In this document: positions 20,400 to 30,180 of the stretch, piece by piece
Numbering within the stretch: position 1 is the stretch's first letter
Layout of the letters: every line of letters starts with the position of its first letter
Assembly (NCBI RefSeq): GCF_024529975.1
Contig: NZ_AP024898.1
Span: 1,240,001 to 1,304,000 of the forward strand
Reading direction: 5' to 3'
Origin: Vibrio quintilis
GTDB lineage: Bacteria; Pseudomonadota; Gammaproteobacteria; Enterobacterales; Vibrionaceae
DNA: 64,000 bases
Notes under the pieces: generated by a model
Database searches by the model: none
What the model saw: the letters and a program-made list of their open reading frames with translations, nothing else
Told to the model about the DNA's origin: nothing
Position numbers and translations under genes: made by a program

Positions 20400-20714
20400 G
20401 ACTTAACTCCATTTATCTCTTCAATAAAAGCGCACATGATACAAGAAATCCGCCAAAAGAGGAGGCTAATATTAAAAATATCAACATAATCTCCTTTAGC
20501 CGGTTATCAACACTGCAGCGGTATAAAATTCCCGGCTTCAACCGGCAATCCTCCGGCAACAATCACGATTAAGCACTACAATCTTATGAAATCAATTCAT
20601 TAATCATTGTTCTGAACAGGTCCGGGTGTGCCCGGACGATTAAAACAAACTGTAATGATTCGTCCTCTGAAACGACAAACTAAACAAGTCAACACACCAG
20701 TGGAAGGTAACGCG

Positions 20715-21665
20715 ATGAACTTATTCCAGCAACTCCGTCAATCATTGATTCATTCTCCGGAAAAAAGAACAGAGAAATATGCCAGCCAGATGATGGCCAG
20801 CCTGCTGACAATGGCCTGGTTTGTCGAGGCCCGGGATCCTTATACCGGCGGCCATTTATGGCGGGTGTCACGTTATGCGCGCCTTCTGGCGGAAAAAGCC
20901 GGAGAAAACGCCGCTGAAACGGCCATGATCAGTTTAGGCGGCTTTTTACATGATCTGGGAAAAATCGCAATCCCTGACTCAATTCTGCGCAAAACAGGTC
21001 CGCTGACCGATGAAGAATATGACATCATCAAAACCCATCCTGACCTGGGTTACCGGATGCTGGCTGGCCATCCGATGGCCCGGCTGGTAAAAGATGCCAT
21101 TGTTGCCCATCATGAACGACCTGACGGACGGGGTTACCCCAAAAAGCTGGCGCAGGAAGAAATTCCGAAGGTCGCAAAGATTGTCGGTATCTGCGATGCC
21201 TTTGATGCCATGACCAGCCACCGCCCATACCGCGCGGGTATGCCGAAGGAAAAAGCACTATCCATTATCAGGGAAAACATGGATAGCCAGTTTGATATTT
21301 ACTACGCAGATCTGTTTCTTCAGCTTGGCGAAGAAGGCGTGCTGGATCACATCATTGCTCACAGCGATGAAGGCATTCCGCTGCGGGACTGCCCGATGTG
21401 CGGTCCGACACTGGTGATTCGCCGGGAACATCAGGAAAACGATCATATTTATTGTCGTAATTGTACCGGTGAGTTCGTACTGAAATTACAGGATGGTTTA
21501 CTGCAACCGGAACCGACCGGCGGACAGGGTCAGGCATCCGATCTGGAGCCGGAACTGGATACCGGCCTGATCGCGGCAACGGTTCAGCAGTCAGTGGCTG
21601 ATTTACCGGTGGAATTATTTACCCGCTATATCGATCATGGAGACAGTTCGATACCGATTCCTTAA
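20715..21665 (+). CDS. HD-GYP cyclic-di-GMP phosphodiesterase with C-terminal zinc ribbon
   Basis: A 316-residue protein from MNLFQQLRQ, chosen because GGAAGG lies 7 bases upstream; in-frame codons extend 29 residues further up without conserved sequence. It has the HD-GYP set: GGHLWRVSRYA, LHDLGKIAIPD, HHERPDGRGYP and ICDAFDAMTSHRPYR. This predicts hydrolysis of c-di-GMP. The unusual part is the tail: CPMCGP and CRNCTG, about 30 residues apart, form a probable zinc ribbon. No sensor or membrane domain is present. Confidence 0.87.
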   Translation: MNLFQQLRQSLIHSPEKRTEKYASQMMASLLTMAWFVEARDPYTGGHLWRVSRYARLLAEKAGENAAETAMISLGGFLHDLGKIAIPDSILRKTGPLTDEEYDIIKTHPDLGYRMLAGHPMARLVKDAIVAHHERPDGRGYPKKLAQEEIPKVAKIVGICDAFDAMTSHRPYRAGMPKEKALSIIRENMDSQFDIYYADLFLQLGEEGVLDHIIAHSDEGIPLRDCPMCGPTLVIRREHQENDHIYCRNCTGEFVLKLQDGLLQPEPTGGQGQASDLEPELDTGLIAATVQQSVADLPVELFTRYIDHGDSSIPIP

Positions 21666-21676
21666 AAGGCCCCCTA

Positions 21677-21716
21677 TATACCCAAACAACCTGAAGATGC
21701 AGGTTGCTTGGGTATA
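21677..21716. repeat. Palindromic repeat, 40-bp class
   Basis: A typical 40-bp copy, 11 bases downstream of the HD-GYP gene, identical to the copy at 1694-1733. Confidence 0.9.
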
Positions 21717-21828
21717 TCGCTTTGATCCTGATGCAGATAAGGGGGATAAGGAACACGAGATGTTCCATCAACCAGCGCGCCAAATATACCGCCTGAGCAA
21801 GAAAAATAGCGCGCTCAGCTGCAATGCA

Positions 21829-22299
21829 TTAATCGTGTAGATCAATCCAGCCGGAATCAGGATCATTGCCAAAACAATCCAGTCCGGCCATAACTTCGTA
21901 TGTATGTTCACAGAACCGGCCACGGTAAATTCTCGGTGCATCTGAAGGCATTTCAACTTCAACCTCCCATTCATAAACATTTTCTGCTTCCAGCTCCTGA
22001 GCATTCGCAAAAACAATCTCAAGATTTACCGTATCTGTTGACTCTGTAACAATTTCACGACGGGTTTCCAGCTCTCCGTCACGTTCATAAGCCACGTCGA
22101 TGTCCGGCACGCGCACCTCTTCACATCCACGCAAATGCAGGTAAGCGTTACTGATTTTGACCGGCGCATCCAGCGTCTCAACTTTCACTTTCACAGTAAA
22201 TGGTTCATCATACGTGATATGCGGGCACTCAAGATATACCTTCGCTGCACCACCCGTTACCATATTCTTAATTGCTTTTACTTTATCGAAGAAACCCAT
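21829..22299 (-). CDS. Spo0M/arrestin-like protein
   Basis: A 156-residue acidic cytoplasmic protein starting MGFFDKVKAIKNMVTGGAAK. It seems built of beta strands, with sequence features resembling SpoOM-type arrestin-fold proteins (FTVKVKVETLDAPVKISNAYL; YEWEVEVEMPSDAPRIYRGR). The C-terminus is rich in Asp. GGGA precedes the start. The fold call is tentative and the role is unknown. Confidence 0.5.
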   Translation of the reverse strand: MGFFDKVKAIKNMVTGGAAKVYLECPHITYDEPFTVKVKVETLDAPVKISNAYLHLRGCEEVRVPDIDVAYERDGELETRREIVTESTDTVNLEIVFANAQELEAENVYEWEVEVEMPSDAPRIYRGRFCEHTYEVMAGLDCFGNDPDSGWIDLHD

Positions 22300-22991
22300 G
22301 TTATTCCCTTATTTGTATTACTCAAAAAATGCCATGTGGAACAGATAAGCTCATGCGATCTGTGCCACATTATTACAACCATATAAAAAACAGGGTTCAT
22401 AATACTAGAGATAAAATATGCAATAGCAACAATAAATTAAAAAATAAAACAATATTTTTTATAAGTGACGCATTTATCATTAAATACCGTTTAATTTGAG
22501 ACTACGGGCTGATCTGGTCTTGTTACGGAACCCACTATCTGAGCGGCAACATACATCCATCTGCCGCCCTCCCCAAAAAACTGGCTTCACTTTTACAGAA
22601 CATTTCTGAAGAAAACGGCCCCAGAGCGGCTGGTTGCCTGACCGTTGTCATGCCAGCTGAAGTGCTCTTTGCGCCCGTCGTCATGGCGCTCGGTGCGGAT
22701 GCGGCCAAAAGCATCAAACTCATAACGTCATTCATAGCCCTGGCTGAGCCGATTTACCGGTCACCGTGAATATCACCAGGGATTGTATTGTGCTGATCCC
22801 GGGCAGCCCGCAGGAGCAGGCATTGTGGAAGCTACTGGCGCAGTTAAAAGTGACGCTGGGGTGAGTGAGTAAAAAGCCGGGAGGTTGATCCCAAAGATCT
22901 TGCCCGGTGCTTTGTGGTGAAATCATTATGAATCATGGGATGACGCTCCTTATTCCACCAGAACAGGATGTCGCCTTTCTGTCACTTTCAC
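22300..22991. other. Intergenic region with gene debris
   Basis: 692 bases. The first 200 are AT-rich. An RHS-like remnant lies at 22593-22751 on the minus strand. Bases 22764-22862 on the plus strand encode a short frame (residues CIVLIPGSPQEQALWKLL) that ends in TGA and has no start, which may be another gene tail. The rest holds nothing recognised. Confidence 0.55.
22593..22751 (-). pseudogene. RHS-repeat remnant
   Basis: Translation of the minus strand gives, after one in-frame TGA, RYEFDAFGRIRTERHDDG then KEHFSWHDNGQATS, and soon a stop. YEFDAFGRI followed by F-W-D-N-G is the YD/RHS repeat pattern. No start codon or larger frame is present. It appears to be a decayed scrap of an RHS/YD-repeat toxin gene. 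Confidence 0.6.
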
Positions 22992-24179
22992 TCAGCGGCC
23001 ACCATAACGCCTCAGCCACTCTTCCTCCAGAGCCTGCATCCAGCTTGAATGGGGTTCAGCCAGTGTCGGAACCCTGTTCATCAGGCTTTGCGTTGATAAC
23101 ACCTGAAATAAATGCTTATCTGTAACGGATAAACGCTCCGGATCTAACACAGTGCCGTCGCCCCAGACGGTGATATCCGCCTTGCGTGCCTGTGCCTGAG
23201 GGGAGAGTAAGAAGTTCGCAAAAACCTGCGCTGCTTCTTTCGCACGTGCATTTGCCGGAATGGCAACAAAATGAACATTGCCAATCATTCCCCGGGTAAA
23301 ACCATAACTGGCGGCCGTTTCCGGTAACACATGACGGGCAATTAAGTTTCTTACTTCATTCGGATTAAAGGAGAGAGAAAGTTTCAGTGTTCCATCCGCC
23401 AGCATATGATTCATCTCTGCCGCACTGGGCGGAAAAACTTTCCCTTCTTGCCACATATAAGGATGCAGCTGTTCCAGATAGTCCCACAGCGGCTGTGTCA
23501 GCTGCGCAAAAAACTGCGGGTCAACCGGCTTTTGAAACCACGCCGGGCCGGAAAGCTCTATCAGCAGTTGCTTTATCAATGTTGAACCATGGAAATCCGG
23601 CGGTGCAGGATATGAGACTTTACCGGGATTCTTTTTAGCAAAAGCCAGTAGCTCCTGCGCGGATACCGGCGGATTGGGCGTCACGGCCAGATCGACAATA
23701 AAACATAGCTGAGCCGAACCCCAGGGGCTTTCCAGCCCGGAAGTCGCGACGGAGAAGTCCACCTGAACCGGCTTGGTCTGATCGACATATTGCCAGTTCG
23801 GTAGTTGCCCGACCCAGGGGCCGAATAACAGGTTCTCCCGTTTCATCCGGCTGAAGTTTTCGCCATTAATCCAGATTAAATCGACCGACCCCGGCTTCTG
23901 TCGCCCGGCTTTCACTTCAGCCGCAATCCGCTTCACAACCAGGGTTGTATGATTGACTTTGACATGCTGAATCTTAATCCCGTACTGCTTTTCTGCCTGA
24001 GCGGCTGCCCACTGAATGTACTCATTGATGGCAGCATTGCCTCCCCAGGCATTAAAATAGACGGTTTGTCCACGGGCTTCTGTCACAATATCCTGCCAGT
24101 GATCATTTGCCGTGGCGGATAGTGACCAAATCAGTATCAGTAATCCTGTAAGCAACTGTTTCATCTTGATTGATTCCAT
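22992..24179 (-). CDS. YnjB-like ABC transporter substrate-binding protein
   Basis: A 395-residue periplasmic protein with a signal peptide (LLTGLLILIWSLSATA). It resembles E. coli YnjB: GQTVYFNAWGGNAAINEYIQW, VDLIWINGENF and LPNWQYVD. The first ATG has GGGAG 7 bases upstream and is kept as start rather than the ATG five codons later. YnjB normally works with a YnjC permease and YnjD ATPase; neither is in this window. Ligand unknown. Confidence 0.82.
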   Translation of the reverse strand: MESIKMKQLLTGLLILIWSLSATANDHWQDIVTEARGQTVYFNAWGGNAAINEYIQWAAAQAEKQYGIKIQHVKVNHTTLVVKRIAAEVKAGRQKPGSVDLIWINGENFSRMKRENLLFGPWVGQLPNWQYVDQTKPVQVDFSVATSGLESPWGSAQLCFIVDLAVTPNPPVSAQELLAFAKKNPGKVSYPAPPDFHGSTLIKQLLIELSGPAWFQKPVDPQFFAQLTQPLWDYLEQLHPYMWQEGKVFPPSAAEMNHMLADGTLKLSLSFNPNEVRNLIARHVLPETAASYGFTRGMIGNVHFVAIPANARAKEAAQVFANFLLSPQAQARKADITVWGDGTVLDPERLSVTDKHLFQVLSTQSLMNRVPTLAEPHSSWMQALEEEWLRRYGGR

Positions 24180-24316
24180 TCTTTCTCCCTTAACAGAAGT
24201 TTAGACGATACCGATAGTCTGTTGACTTTTTTATCAAAATATGTGCAAACCTGTGTAATAAACTAAGCTCAAAGTCCGACTAAAAAATAATCTCTGCTGA
24301 TTCACAGGTGTCCCTG

Positions 24317-25105
24317 ATGCTAAAAAAAATATTACTGATTCTGACGCTCACCTTTCCTCCCATCGTCAGTGCTGAATCACTTCACCAGCCCTGGGATCAG
24401 CTTTTAAACACTTTCGTGGAAGTACGGGAACAAGAGCGGGCTTCCGGGGTGAATTATCAGGGGTTCAATACCCGGCGTGCACATTTACAGTCTTATCTGG
24501 AGCAGTTGGACGCCGTCTCACCGGCAACCTTCGATACGTGGCAGAAACCTGCGCGACTGGCCTTTTTAATCAATGCGTATAATGCCTGGACGATTGAGCT
24601 GATTCTTCAGCACTATCCGGTTGATTCAATTAAAGATATTGGTTCATGGTTTGAATCGCCCTGGAGCATTCGTTTCATCCCGCTGCTGGGCAAACAGAGG
24701 ACACTGGATGAAATCGAACATCAGCTCATCCGTTCAAAAACCTTTCAGGAGCCACGTATCCATTTTGCCGTTAACTGTGCCAGCATCGGCTGTCCGGCAC
24801 TGCTCAACGAAGCATACACCGGCGATAAGCTTGAGCAACAGCTCGAAAGCGTGACAATCAACTTCCTTGCTGACCATCGGCGTAACTACCTGAAGGGGCA
24901 GCACCTGTATCTGTCAAAAATTTTCCGCTGGTATAAAGAAGACTTTGAACGAGGCTGGAAAGGCTATCAGTCCTTATATCAGTTTCTGGATCATTATTTG
25001 CCGCTGGCCGGTTTCAGTAACGCAGAGCTCAGGCAGTGGCAGGCGTCCGGCGCAAAGATCCGTTACAGCGATTACGACTGGGCTTTAAACGATATACCCA
25101 AGTGA
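24317..25105 (+). CDS. DUF547 protein
   Basis: A 262-residue secreted protein with a signal peptide (KKILLILTLTFPPIVSA). DUF547 motifs are clear: AFLINAYNAWTIELIL, RTLDEIEHQLIR, and HFAVNCASIGCPALLNEAYTG, with the conserved NCAS-GCP cysteines. The start is the ATG at 24317 with AGGTG 6 bases upstream; a GTG three codons earlier overlaps that site. The last codons and the stop (ATA CCC AAG TGA) fall inside the left arm of a 266-bp repeat, so the natural C-terminus has been replaced or truncated by the insertion. Function unknown. Confidence 0.85.
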   Translation: MLKKILLILTLTFPPIVSAESLHQPWDQLLNTFVEVREQERASGVNYQGFNTRRAHLQSYLEQLDAVSPATFDTWQKPARLAFLINAYNAWTIELILQHYPVDSIKDIGSWFESPWSIRFIPLLGKQRTLDEIEHQLIRSKTFQEPRIHFAVNCASIGCPALLNEAYTGDKLEQQLESVTINFLADHRRNYLKGQHLYLSKIFRWYKEDFERGWKGYQSLYQFLDHYLPLAGFSNAELRQWQASGAKIRYSDYDWALNDIPK

Positions 25106-25358
25106 CCTCAAGATGCATGTTCAGCGAGAATGGATTGGTTTCTGACCAAGGCACTGATTTGTAGACATAGTCATTCTACGTTGAAAATCAGTCACGCAGG
25201 ACAGGCGCCAATCAATCCCGCCCTTCGGGAGCACATCAACAGGTTCATTTCTGCGTCAAACAACCTCGAAAGGCGTCATCATTCCTTCGGTTATTTTCCT
25301 TGAACTGAGCCTGTTGATGAAGCTCTGAATCCTGCATCTTGAGGTCACTTGGGTATAT
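25093..25358. repeat. Long (266-bp) palindrome-ended repeat element, MITE-like
   Basis: The termini are tatacccaagtgacctcaag and its inverse cttgaggtcacttgggtata. The interior has no long coding frame and includes cgcccttcggg and tttctgcgtcaaacaacc. It shares its ends with the short palindromes and its inner sequence with the decayed copy at 45714-45820. It is inserted across the stop codon of the DUF547 gene. Confidence 0.85.
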
Positions 25359-25529
25359 CAGGTAATCCGGTAAAAATGACGACCAGATCATATTACCTTA
25401 ACAGTGATGTCATAATCCCAATCCTAAAATATGACTTCTGCCAAATATTTTAATATGAATTCAGAGCGTTGTTTTTTGGGATTATTAAGGTCTGTTGACC
25501 TTTGGGCTTGTACGTCGCAGGGATAATTA

Positions 25530-27524
25530 ATGATGTTTAATTTTAAAACCATTTTATATTCAGGATTTGGGTTACTGATCGGATTAATCGTACTCGTTGG
25601 CATCTCTGCTTATCATTCGTTAAACAATACCTCCCGTGAATTCGGGGTATATCACGGCCTGACCAATACCACAGAAATCACTGCCCAGATCCAGACCAAT
25701 CTTTCCCTGATGCGTTTAGAAGTAAAAGATTACATTCTCCACTCTGATACGAAACACAAACAGCAGTTTGAAGCTTATCTCAAAAAAACCCATACCCTGC
25801 TTGCACAGTCGCATCACGACTTACAATCTCCTGAGCGACGAGATGCCCTCTCGCGGCTGGAAAAACTACTCGGACGTTATAAAGACGGATTCGACAACAT
25901 TGTGCAGCTCAAACAACTGCGCCAGACCAAAATGAATGCACTGAATCAGAAAGAATCTGAAGTTGAGCAAAATCTTTCCAAAATATTATCTTCTGCCAGA
26001 GAAGAAGGCGACGAAATGGATGTGGCTTACACCGCTTCACTGGCTTTGAAAAGTTTACTGATTATCCGGCTGAACATATTTAAATTTCTGAATGACAATC
26101 AGGAAGAGACCGTCAATGAAGTCAATCAGGAATTCAAAAAACTTGAAAAATATCTGACAGAGCTGGAAACCGAATTAACCAATCAATCTTATAAAATCCT
26201 GCTGCGCTCAACAATGAAAGACGCTTCATTCGATGTCAAAGTGTTTAATGAGATCGTTTCAGCCATCTTCCGGCGCAATGATGTGATTCATAATACGATC
26301 GACCGTGTCGGCTCGCAGGCAACAGAAAATATTGAGCGTATCCGCCAGTCGGTGAAAACACAGCAGGACACTCTGGGGCAAAACCTGCAACAAAAGAACC
26401 AAACCGCAATTTCTGTCATCAGCCTGATTATTCTGATCGCAATGATATGCGGAGGGCTGGTCAGTATTTATATTGTGCGCTCGACTCTCAGCAAGTTAGG
26501 CGGTGATCCTGCCCGCGTCACCCGGATTGCGCAAAATGTGTCTGCCGGAAATCTGGATCTTGATCTGCCGGACAACGGAGAATCAGAAGCGAGTCTTTAT
26601 GCTTCGATTCGTCATATGGTCAGTACGTTACAGCAAAAGACCCGGCTGGCTGGCCGGATTGCCGCCGGTGACTTATCGCAACAGATTGAATTAGCCTCAG
26701 ATCGTGATGCTTTGGGCATTGCGCTGAAAGAAATGACGCAGAATCTGAAGAAAGTATTATCCGGGGTAAAAACGTTTGGGGAACAGATCAGTGCTGACAG
26801 TCAGCAAATTTCCCAGACCAGTCATTCCCTTGCCGAAGGTGTGACAGAACAACAGGGTAATCTTGAGCAGATTTCCTGCTCTCTCGCTGATTTGTCTTCC
26901 CGCACTGTGACCAATGCAGAGAATGCACAAATGGCCAGTGATTTCGCCCAAAAAGCACAGGGTGCTGTCGCGGAAGGACAGGAAAAAATGCAGTATATGA
27001 TTCAGGCGATGGATGAAATTCAGCAATCCAGTCAGAGTATTGCTGCCTTTATTGAAACCATTGATGAAATTGCAGAACAGACCAATCTGCTGGCGCTGAA
27101 TGCAGCGATTGAAGCCGCGAGAGCCGGTGAACAGGGAAGAGGTTTTGCCGTTGTCGCAGATGAAGTTCGTCATCTGGCTTCCCGCAGTACTTCAGCAGCC
27201 GAAGAGACTGAAAAGCTGATTCAGGCCTCAAAGGCAAAAGCGCAGAATGGTGTCCGGATCGCTCAGGAAACCGCGCAGTCTCTGGGCAGCGTTTATGAAA
27301 GTATTCATCTGGCCTTTGAGCAGGTGACCCGGATCGCACAGGCCAGTGCAAAGCAGGCTTCGGAAGTCGACAATGCTCATCAGGCCGTGGCTTCAATCGA
27401 AGCAGTCACGCAACGCAATGCGGCCGCATCTGTTGCCAGTGCCAATTCAGCAGAACAGCTGACGGTGCAGACTCAATCCCTGAAAGAAATTTTACAGCAG
27501 TTTACGTTTCAGGCGTATAAATAG
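25530..27524 (+). CDS. Methyl-accepting chemotaxis protein
   Basis: A 664-residue chemoreceptor. TM1 lies at about 8-28; a large helical periplasmic sensor of about 260 residues (HBM-like four-helix-bundle character) follows; TM2 is near 290-315; then two HAMP-like segments ([16 protein letters not shown] and [15 protein letters not shown]). The cytoplasmic signalling hairpin contains the highly conserved [20 protein letters not shown] tip. AGGGA precedes the ATG. No CheA/W genes are nearby, as is normal for Vibrio receptors. Ligand unknown. Confidence 0.92.
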   Translation: MMFNFKTILYSGFGLLIGLIVLVGISAYHSLNNTSREFGVYHGLTNTTEITAQIQTNLSLMRLEVKDYILHSDTKHKQQFEAYLKKTHTLLAQSHHDLQSPERRDALSRLEKLLGRYKDGFDNIVQLKQLRQTKMNALNQKESEVEQNLSKILSSAREEGDEMDVAYTASLALKSLLIIRLNIFKFLNDNQEETVNEVNQEFKKLEKYLTELETELTNQSYKILLRSTMKDASFDVKVFNEIVSAIFRRNDVIHNTIDRVGSQATENIERIRQSVKTQQDTLGQNLQQKNQTAISVISLIILIAMICGGLVSIYIVRSTLSKLGGDPARVTRIAQNVSAGNLDLDLPDNGESEASLYASIRHMVSTLQQKTRLAGRIAAGDLSQQIELASDRDALGIALKEMTQNLKKVLSGVKTFGEQISADSQQISQTSHSLAEGVTEQQGNLEQISCSLADLSSRTVTNAENAQMASDFAQKAQGAVAEGQEKMQYMIQAMDEIQQSSQSIAAFIETIDEIAEQTNLLALNAAIEAARAGEQGRGFAVVADEVRHLASRSTSAAEETEKLIQASKAKAQNGVRIAQETAQSLGSVYESIHLAFEQVTRIAQASAKQASEVDNAHQAVASIEAVTQRNAAASVASANSAEQLTVQTQSLKEILQQFTFQAYK

Positions 27525-27643
27525 CCGGTTCATTACAGAATTGATCCGGGCGTAGATCTGAAAAAATACCCGCGATAAAAATTTGGACAGATGTAGCAGA
27601 TCCCGCTATGATCCGGCCTGATTTTATCCAAACAATTTATTTT

Positions 27644-27713
27644 CACTTCGTATAATCCCAATGATATGGTTTGGGAGTTTCTACCAAGAGCCCTAAACTC
27701 TTGATTATGAAGT
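27644..27713 (+). promoter_or_regulatory. Adenine (purine) riboswitch aptamer upstream of add
   Basis: The sequence reads cacttcgtataatccca, then gatatggtttgggagtttct, accaagagccctaaactctt and gattatgaagt. It follows the three-way junction of the Vibrio vulnificus add riboswitch almost base for base. The specificity position in the J3/1 segment (gattatg) is U, which selects adenine over guanine. P1 is acttc/gaagt. About 105 bases of expression platform lie before the add ATG; an alternative helix between 27709-27714 (gaagtc) and 27781-27786 (gacttc) would compete with P1. Confidence 0.93.
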
Positions 27714-27818
27714 CTGTCTCTTTGTTTTTCTTCACCGGTATCCCTGAGTTACCGGAGTCGCAGTAAAGCAGAGTCGCTGTGACTTCGTAAACAAAGGGTT
27801 TAATTAAGGCAGAAACTC

Positions 27819-28823
27819 ATGAATTATTCAGATCTTCCGAAAATTGACTTACATTGCCACCTGGATGGCAGCCTCCGCCCTGCAACTCTCATTGAGCTGG
27901 CGCATCAGCAACATATCACTCTCCCGTCAGACGATGTGCAAACGATTAAGAAGATGATGACAGCACCGCCTGCCTGTCAGGATCTGGATGAATATCTGCA
28001 ATGCTTCAGCCTGCCGCTTTCGGTCATGCAAACAGAAGCGGCAATTGAGCGGGTTTCATTTGAACTATTCGAAGATGCCGCCCTTGAGAACGTCAAATAC
28101 CTTGAAGTCCGCTTCGGTCCCTTGCTTCATCAGGCGCAGGGGTTAACCCTGAATCAGATCATTGGCAGTGCGGTGAAAGGCATGCAGCGGGCTGAACAGC
28201 AGTATGACATCCGGGGCAATTACATTCTGTCAATCATCAGAAATATGCCCGAAGACAACATCAAAGCCGTTCTTGATGCGGGCGCAAGCTACCTGAACCA
28301 AGGCGTGGTTGCATTTGATCTGGCCGGCAGTGAAGTGGCCGGGTTCTGTCAGCAATATATTCCTTATGCTGAGTATGCGCTGATTAAAGGTTACAATGTC
28401 ACAATTCACGCCGGTGAACAGGGTGTTGGCCAGAATGTATATGACGCCGTTACGCTACTGGGTGCCAGCCGTATCGGCCATGGTATTCACATCAAAAATC
28501 ACGCTCAGGCCTATCAGCTGGTCAAAAAACAGCACATCGCACTTGAAACCTGCCCGACCAGTAATATACAGACAAAGGCCGTCGAAAGTCTTGAACAGCA
28601 CCCTGCCGGTGCATTTCTCAGAGATGGCATAGAAATCACCATCAATACGGATAACCGGACCGTTTCAGACACCACCATGACTGATGAAGTCCGCAAAGTG
28701 GTTGAACAATTTCAGTTAACGGAAGCGGAATATTTTGCGGTTTACCGGATGAGTCTGGAGCATGCATTTACTTCAGAGGCAGTCAAAGAACATTTAAGAT
28801 CATTTATCCCGCTGGACTATTGA
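27819..28823 (+). CDS. add: Adenosine deaminase
   Basis: A 334-residue zinc enzyme that deaminates adenosine to inosine in purine salvage. Metal and catalytic motifs are in place: [14 protein letters not shown] (HxH, residues about 12-14), TIHAGEQG (His and Glu), RIGHGIHI, and the Asp pair region [15 protein letters not shown]. Length matches E. coli Add (333). AAGG precedes the ATG. The adenine riboswitch upstream, as in V. vulnificus, predicts activation when adenine is present. Confidence 0.96.
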   Translation: MNYSDLPKIDLHCHLDGSLRPATLIELAHQQHITLPSDDVQTIKKMMTAPPACQDLDEYLQCFSLPLSVMQTEAAIERVSFELFEDAALENVKYLEVRFGPLLHQAQGLTLNQIIGSAVKGMQRAEQQYDIRGNYILSIIRNMPEDNIKAVLDAGASYLNQGVVAFDLAGSEVAGFCQQYIPYAEYALIKGYNVTIHAGEQGVGQNVYDAVTLLGASRIGHGIHIKNHAQAYQLVKKQHIALETCPTSNIQTKAVESLEQHPAGAFLRDGIEITINTDNRTVSDTTMTDEVRKVVEQFQLTEAEYFAVYRMSLEHAFTSEAVKEHLRSFIPLDY

Positions 28824-28949
28824 TTTTCAGCAGCGCACCTTGTGATGCGCTGCGCCTTGCTGTCAGGCAGATATCAGTTATCTGGTGACAGATTCAGAGA
28901 TGCTGGTGTTCGGTATCAGCCTGAGCGACTGACATTCTGCAACCCTTGG

Positions 28950-29750
28950 CTATTCGGTTGTTGACCGGACATTTTTAATATAGTCGGCCACTTCAATCAT
29001 GGGGGCAATCCAAACCTCATGCCGGTGCTGTGCCAGATATTGAATCAGCCCGTCGTGTGCAGCCTGGCTGACATTGATACTGTCATGTCCGCCCCCGACG
29101 CCATGAAACAGGAAAACCAGCAGCTGATGTTGAGCAATGGCCTGATCAACCTGCGCAATTAACTCTTCCGCTGTGTTATCCATCACACTGATGGTTTTCA
29201 GCCTGGATAAATTCGCCTCTTCCAGTGATTCCGTTCCCCAGTTTACGCCCCGGGCTGCCGGGAACATCTCGGTGATGTCTTCAAGAAAACTCTCATCACC
29301 AGCTTTGGTATCCCCGCAGGTATAAGCAAAAGTTCTGCGTTTTTTGCCATCCACGGCTTCCAGTGTCACATTTGTGATTTCAACATTGCCTAGAAAACGC
29401 GCTTTTGACCACAGCGATAAGTCTTTTTCTTTGGTGACCCACTCCCTGCCCGGCTGGCTGCCATCACAAGGGTGAAACAGCGTATGGTTACCCAGCTCAT
29501 GCCCTTCATATGAAGCAACTCTCCAGTCCTGAATCCGCTGCTCAAATCCTTCACTGCTAATCGTCAGATAAAAAGTGGCCCGCATGCCATAAGCATCGAG
29601 AACCGGCAACACATGATCCAGATGCACGGATAATGCATCATCATAAGTCAGAACAACGGCGGCTTTCCTGCCATTCCAGTCATCATCAGCCGCCAGCGAA
29701 CAGAACGCCGTCAGCAGCGACAACGTCAGTATCAGTATTTTCCTCATCAT
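28950..29750 (-). CDS. Secreted polysaccharide deacetylase
   Basis: A 266-residue product with a signal peptide (MMRKILILTLSLLTAFCSLAA). NodB-type motifs: VVLTYDDALSVH (catalytic/metal Asp pair), GHELGNHTLFHP (metal histidines), and VFLFHGVGGG near the C-terminus. It should remove acetyl groups from a polysaccharide outside the cytoplasm. The start is placed at 29750 with GGAGAG upstream; the longer open frame runs into the 94-bp repeat and is artefactual. Confidence 0.86.
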   Translation of the reverse strand: MMRKILILTLSLLTAFCSLAADDDWNGRKAAVVLTYDDALSVHLDHVLPVLDAYGMRATFYLTISSEGFEQRIQDWRVASYEGHELGNHTLFHPCDGSQPGREWVTKEKDLSLWSKARFLGNVEITNVTLEAVDGKKRRTFAYTCGDTKAGDESFLEDITEMFPAARGVNWGTESLEEANLSRLKTISVMDNTAEELIAQVDQAIAQHQLLVFLFHGVGGGHDSINVSQAAHDGLIQYLAQHRHEVWIAPMIEVADYIKNVRSTTE

Positions 29751-29765
29751 CTCATCTCTCCGTTT

Positions 29766-29859
29766 TATACCCAGGCAACCTGAAGATGCATGATTCAGCT
29801 CACGCCCTTCGGGTGAGTTTGTCTCACTGAACCCTGCATCTTCAGGTTGTTTGGGTATA
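29766..29859. repeat. Palindromic repeat, 94-bp form
   Basis: The left arm tatacccaggcaacctgaag and the right arm cttcaggttgtttgggtata enclose a second inverted repeat, ctcacgcccttcgggtgag. It starts 16 bases upstream of the polysaccharide deacetylase ATG, so it overlaps that gene's leader or promoter. Confidence 0.88.
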
Positions 29860-30106
29860 CATGGTTTTTTATTCGTTAACGCAGGAATTAACAACATTGA
29901 ACATCAATACAGCATGCAATTTTCTGACGTTACCAGGCACAATTCAGCTCGGTTGCACTTAAACATTAATTGTCCGTTCAATAAGCAACTAATTTTATAT
30001 TAGCTTTATATATTTATGCTGAATGTGATCTGGGAATAAGTTTTATACTCAGGCAATCTGACGGGGTGGGATAATCGCTTGAAAAAACGGACTGATTCAG
30101 AAAAAA

Positions 30107-30134
30107 GCCCTCAATTTAAACACAAATTGAGGGC
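30107..30134 (-). terminator. Terminator after SGNH hydrolase gene
   Basis: A perfect 11-bp stem (GCCCTCAATTT / AAATTGAGGGC) with a 6-base loop, followed on the minus strand by TTTTTT, 46 bases downstream of the gene. Confidence 0.85.
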
Positions 30135-30180
30135 GTATCAATAGCGTCATACCGGATACAGAACCGGGCAACCGGCTAAA

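Noticed and set aside
22764..22862. Plus-strand frame with residues CIVLIPGSPQEQALWKLL
   Set aside because: No start codon and no family I can name; kept only as possible gene debris in the intergenic note.
28829..28851. cagcgca/tgcgctg hairpin after add
   Set aside because: A possible terminator, but the loop is irregular and there is no U-tract.
29751..29897. N-terminal extension of the polysaccharide deacetylase frame
   Set aside because: The extra codons translate the 94-bp repeat; the signal peptide and ribosome site place the start at 29750.
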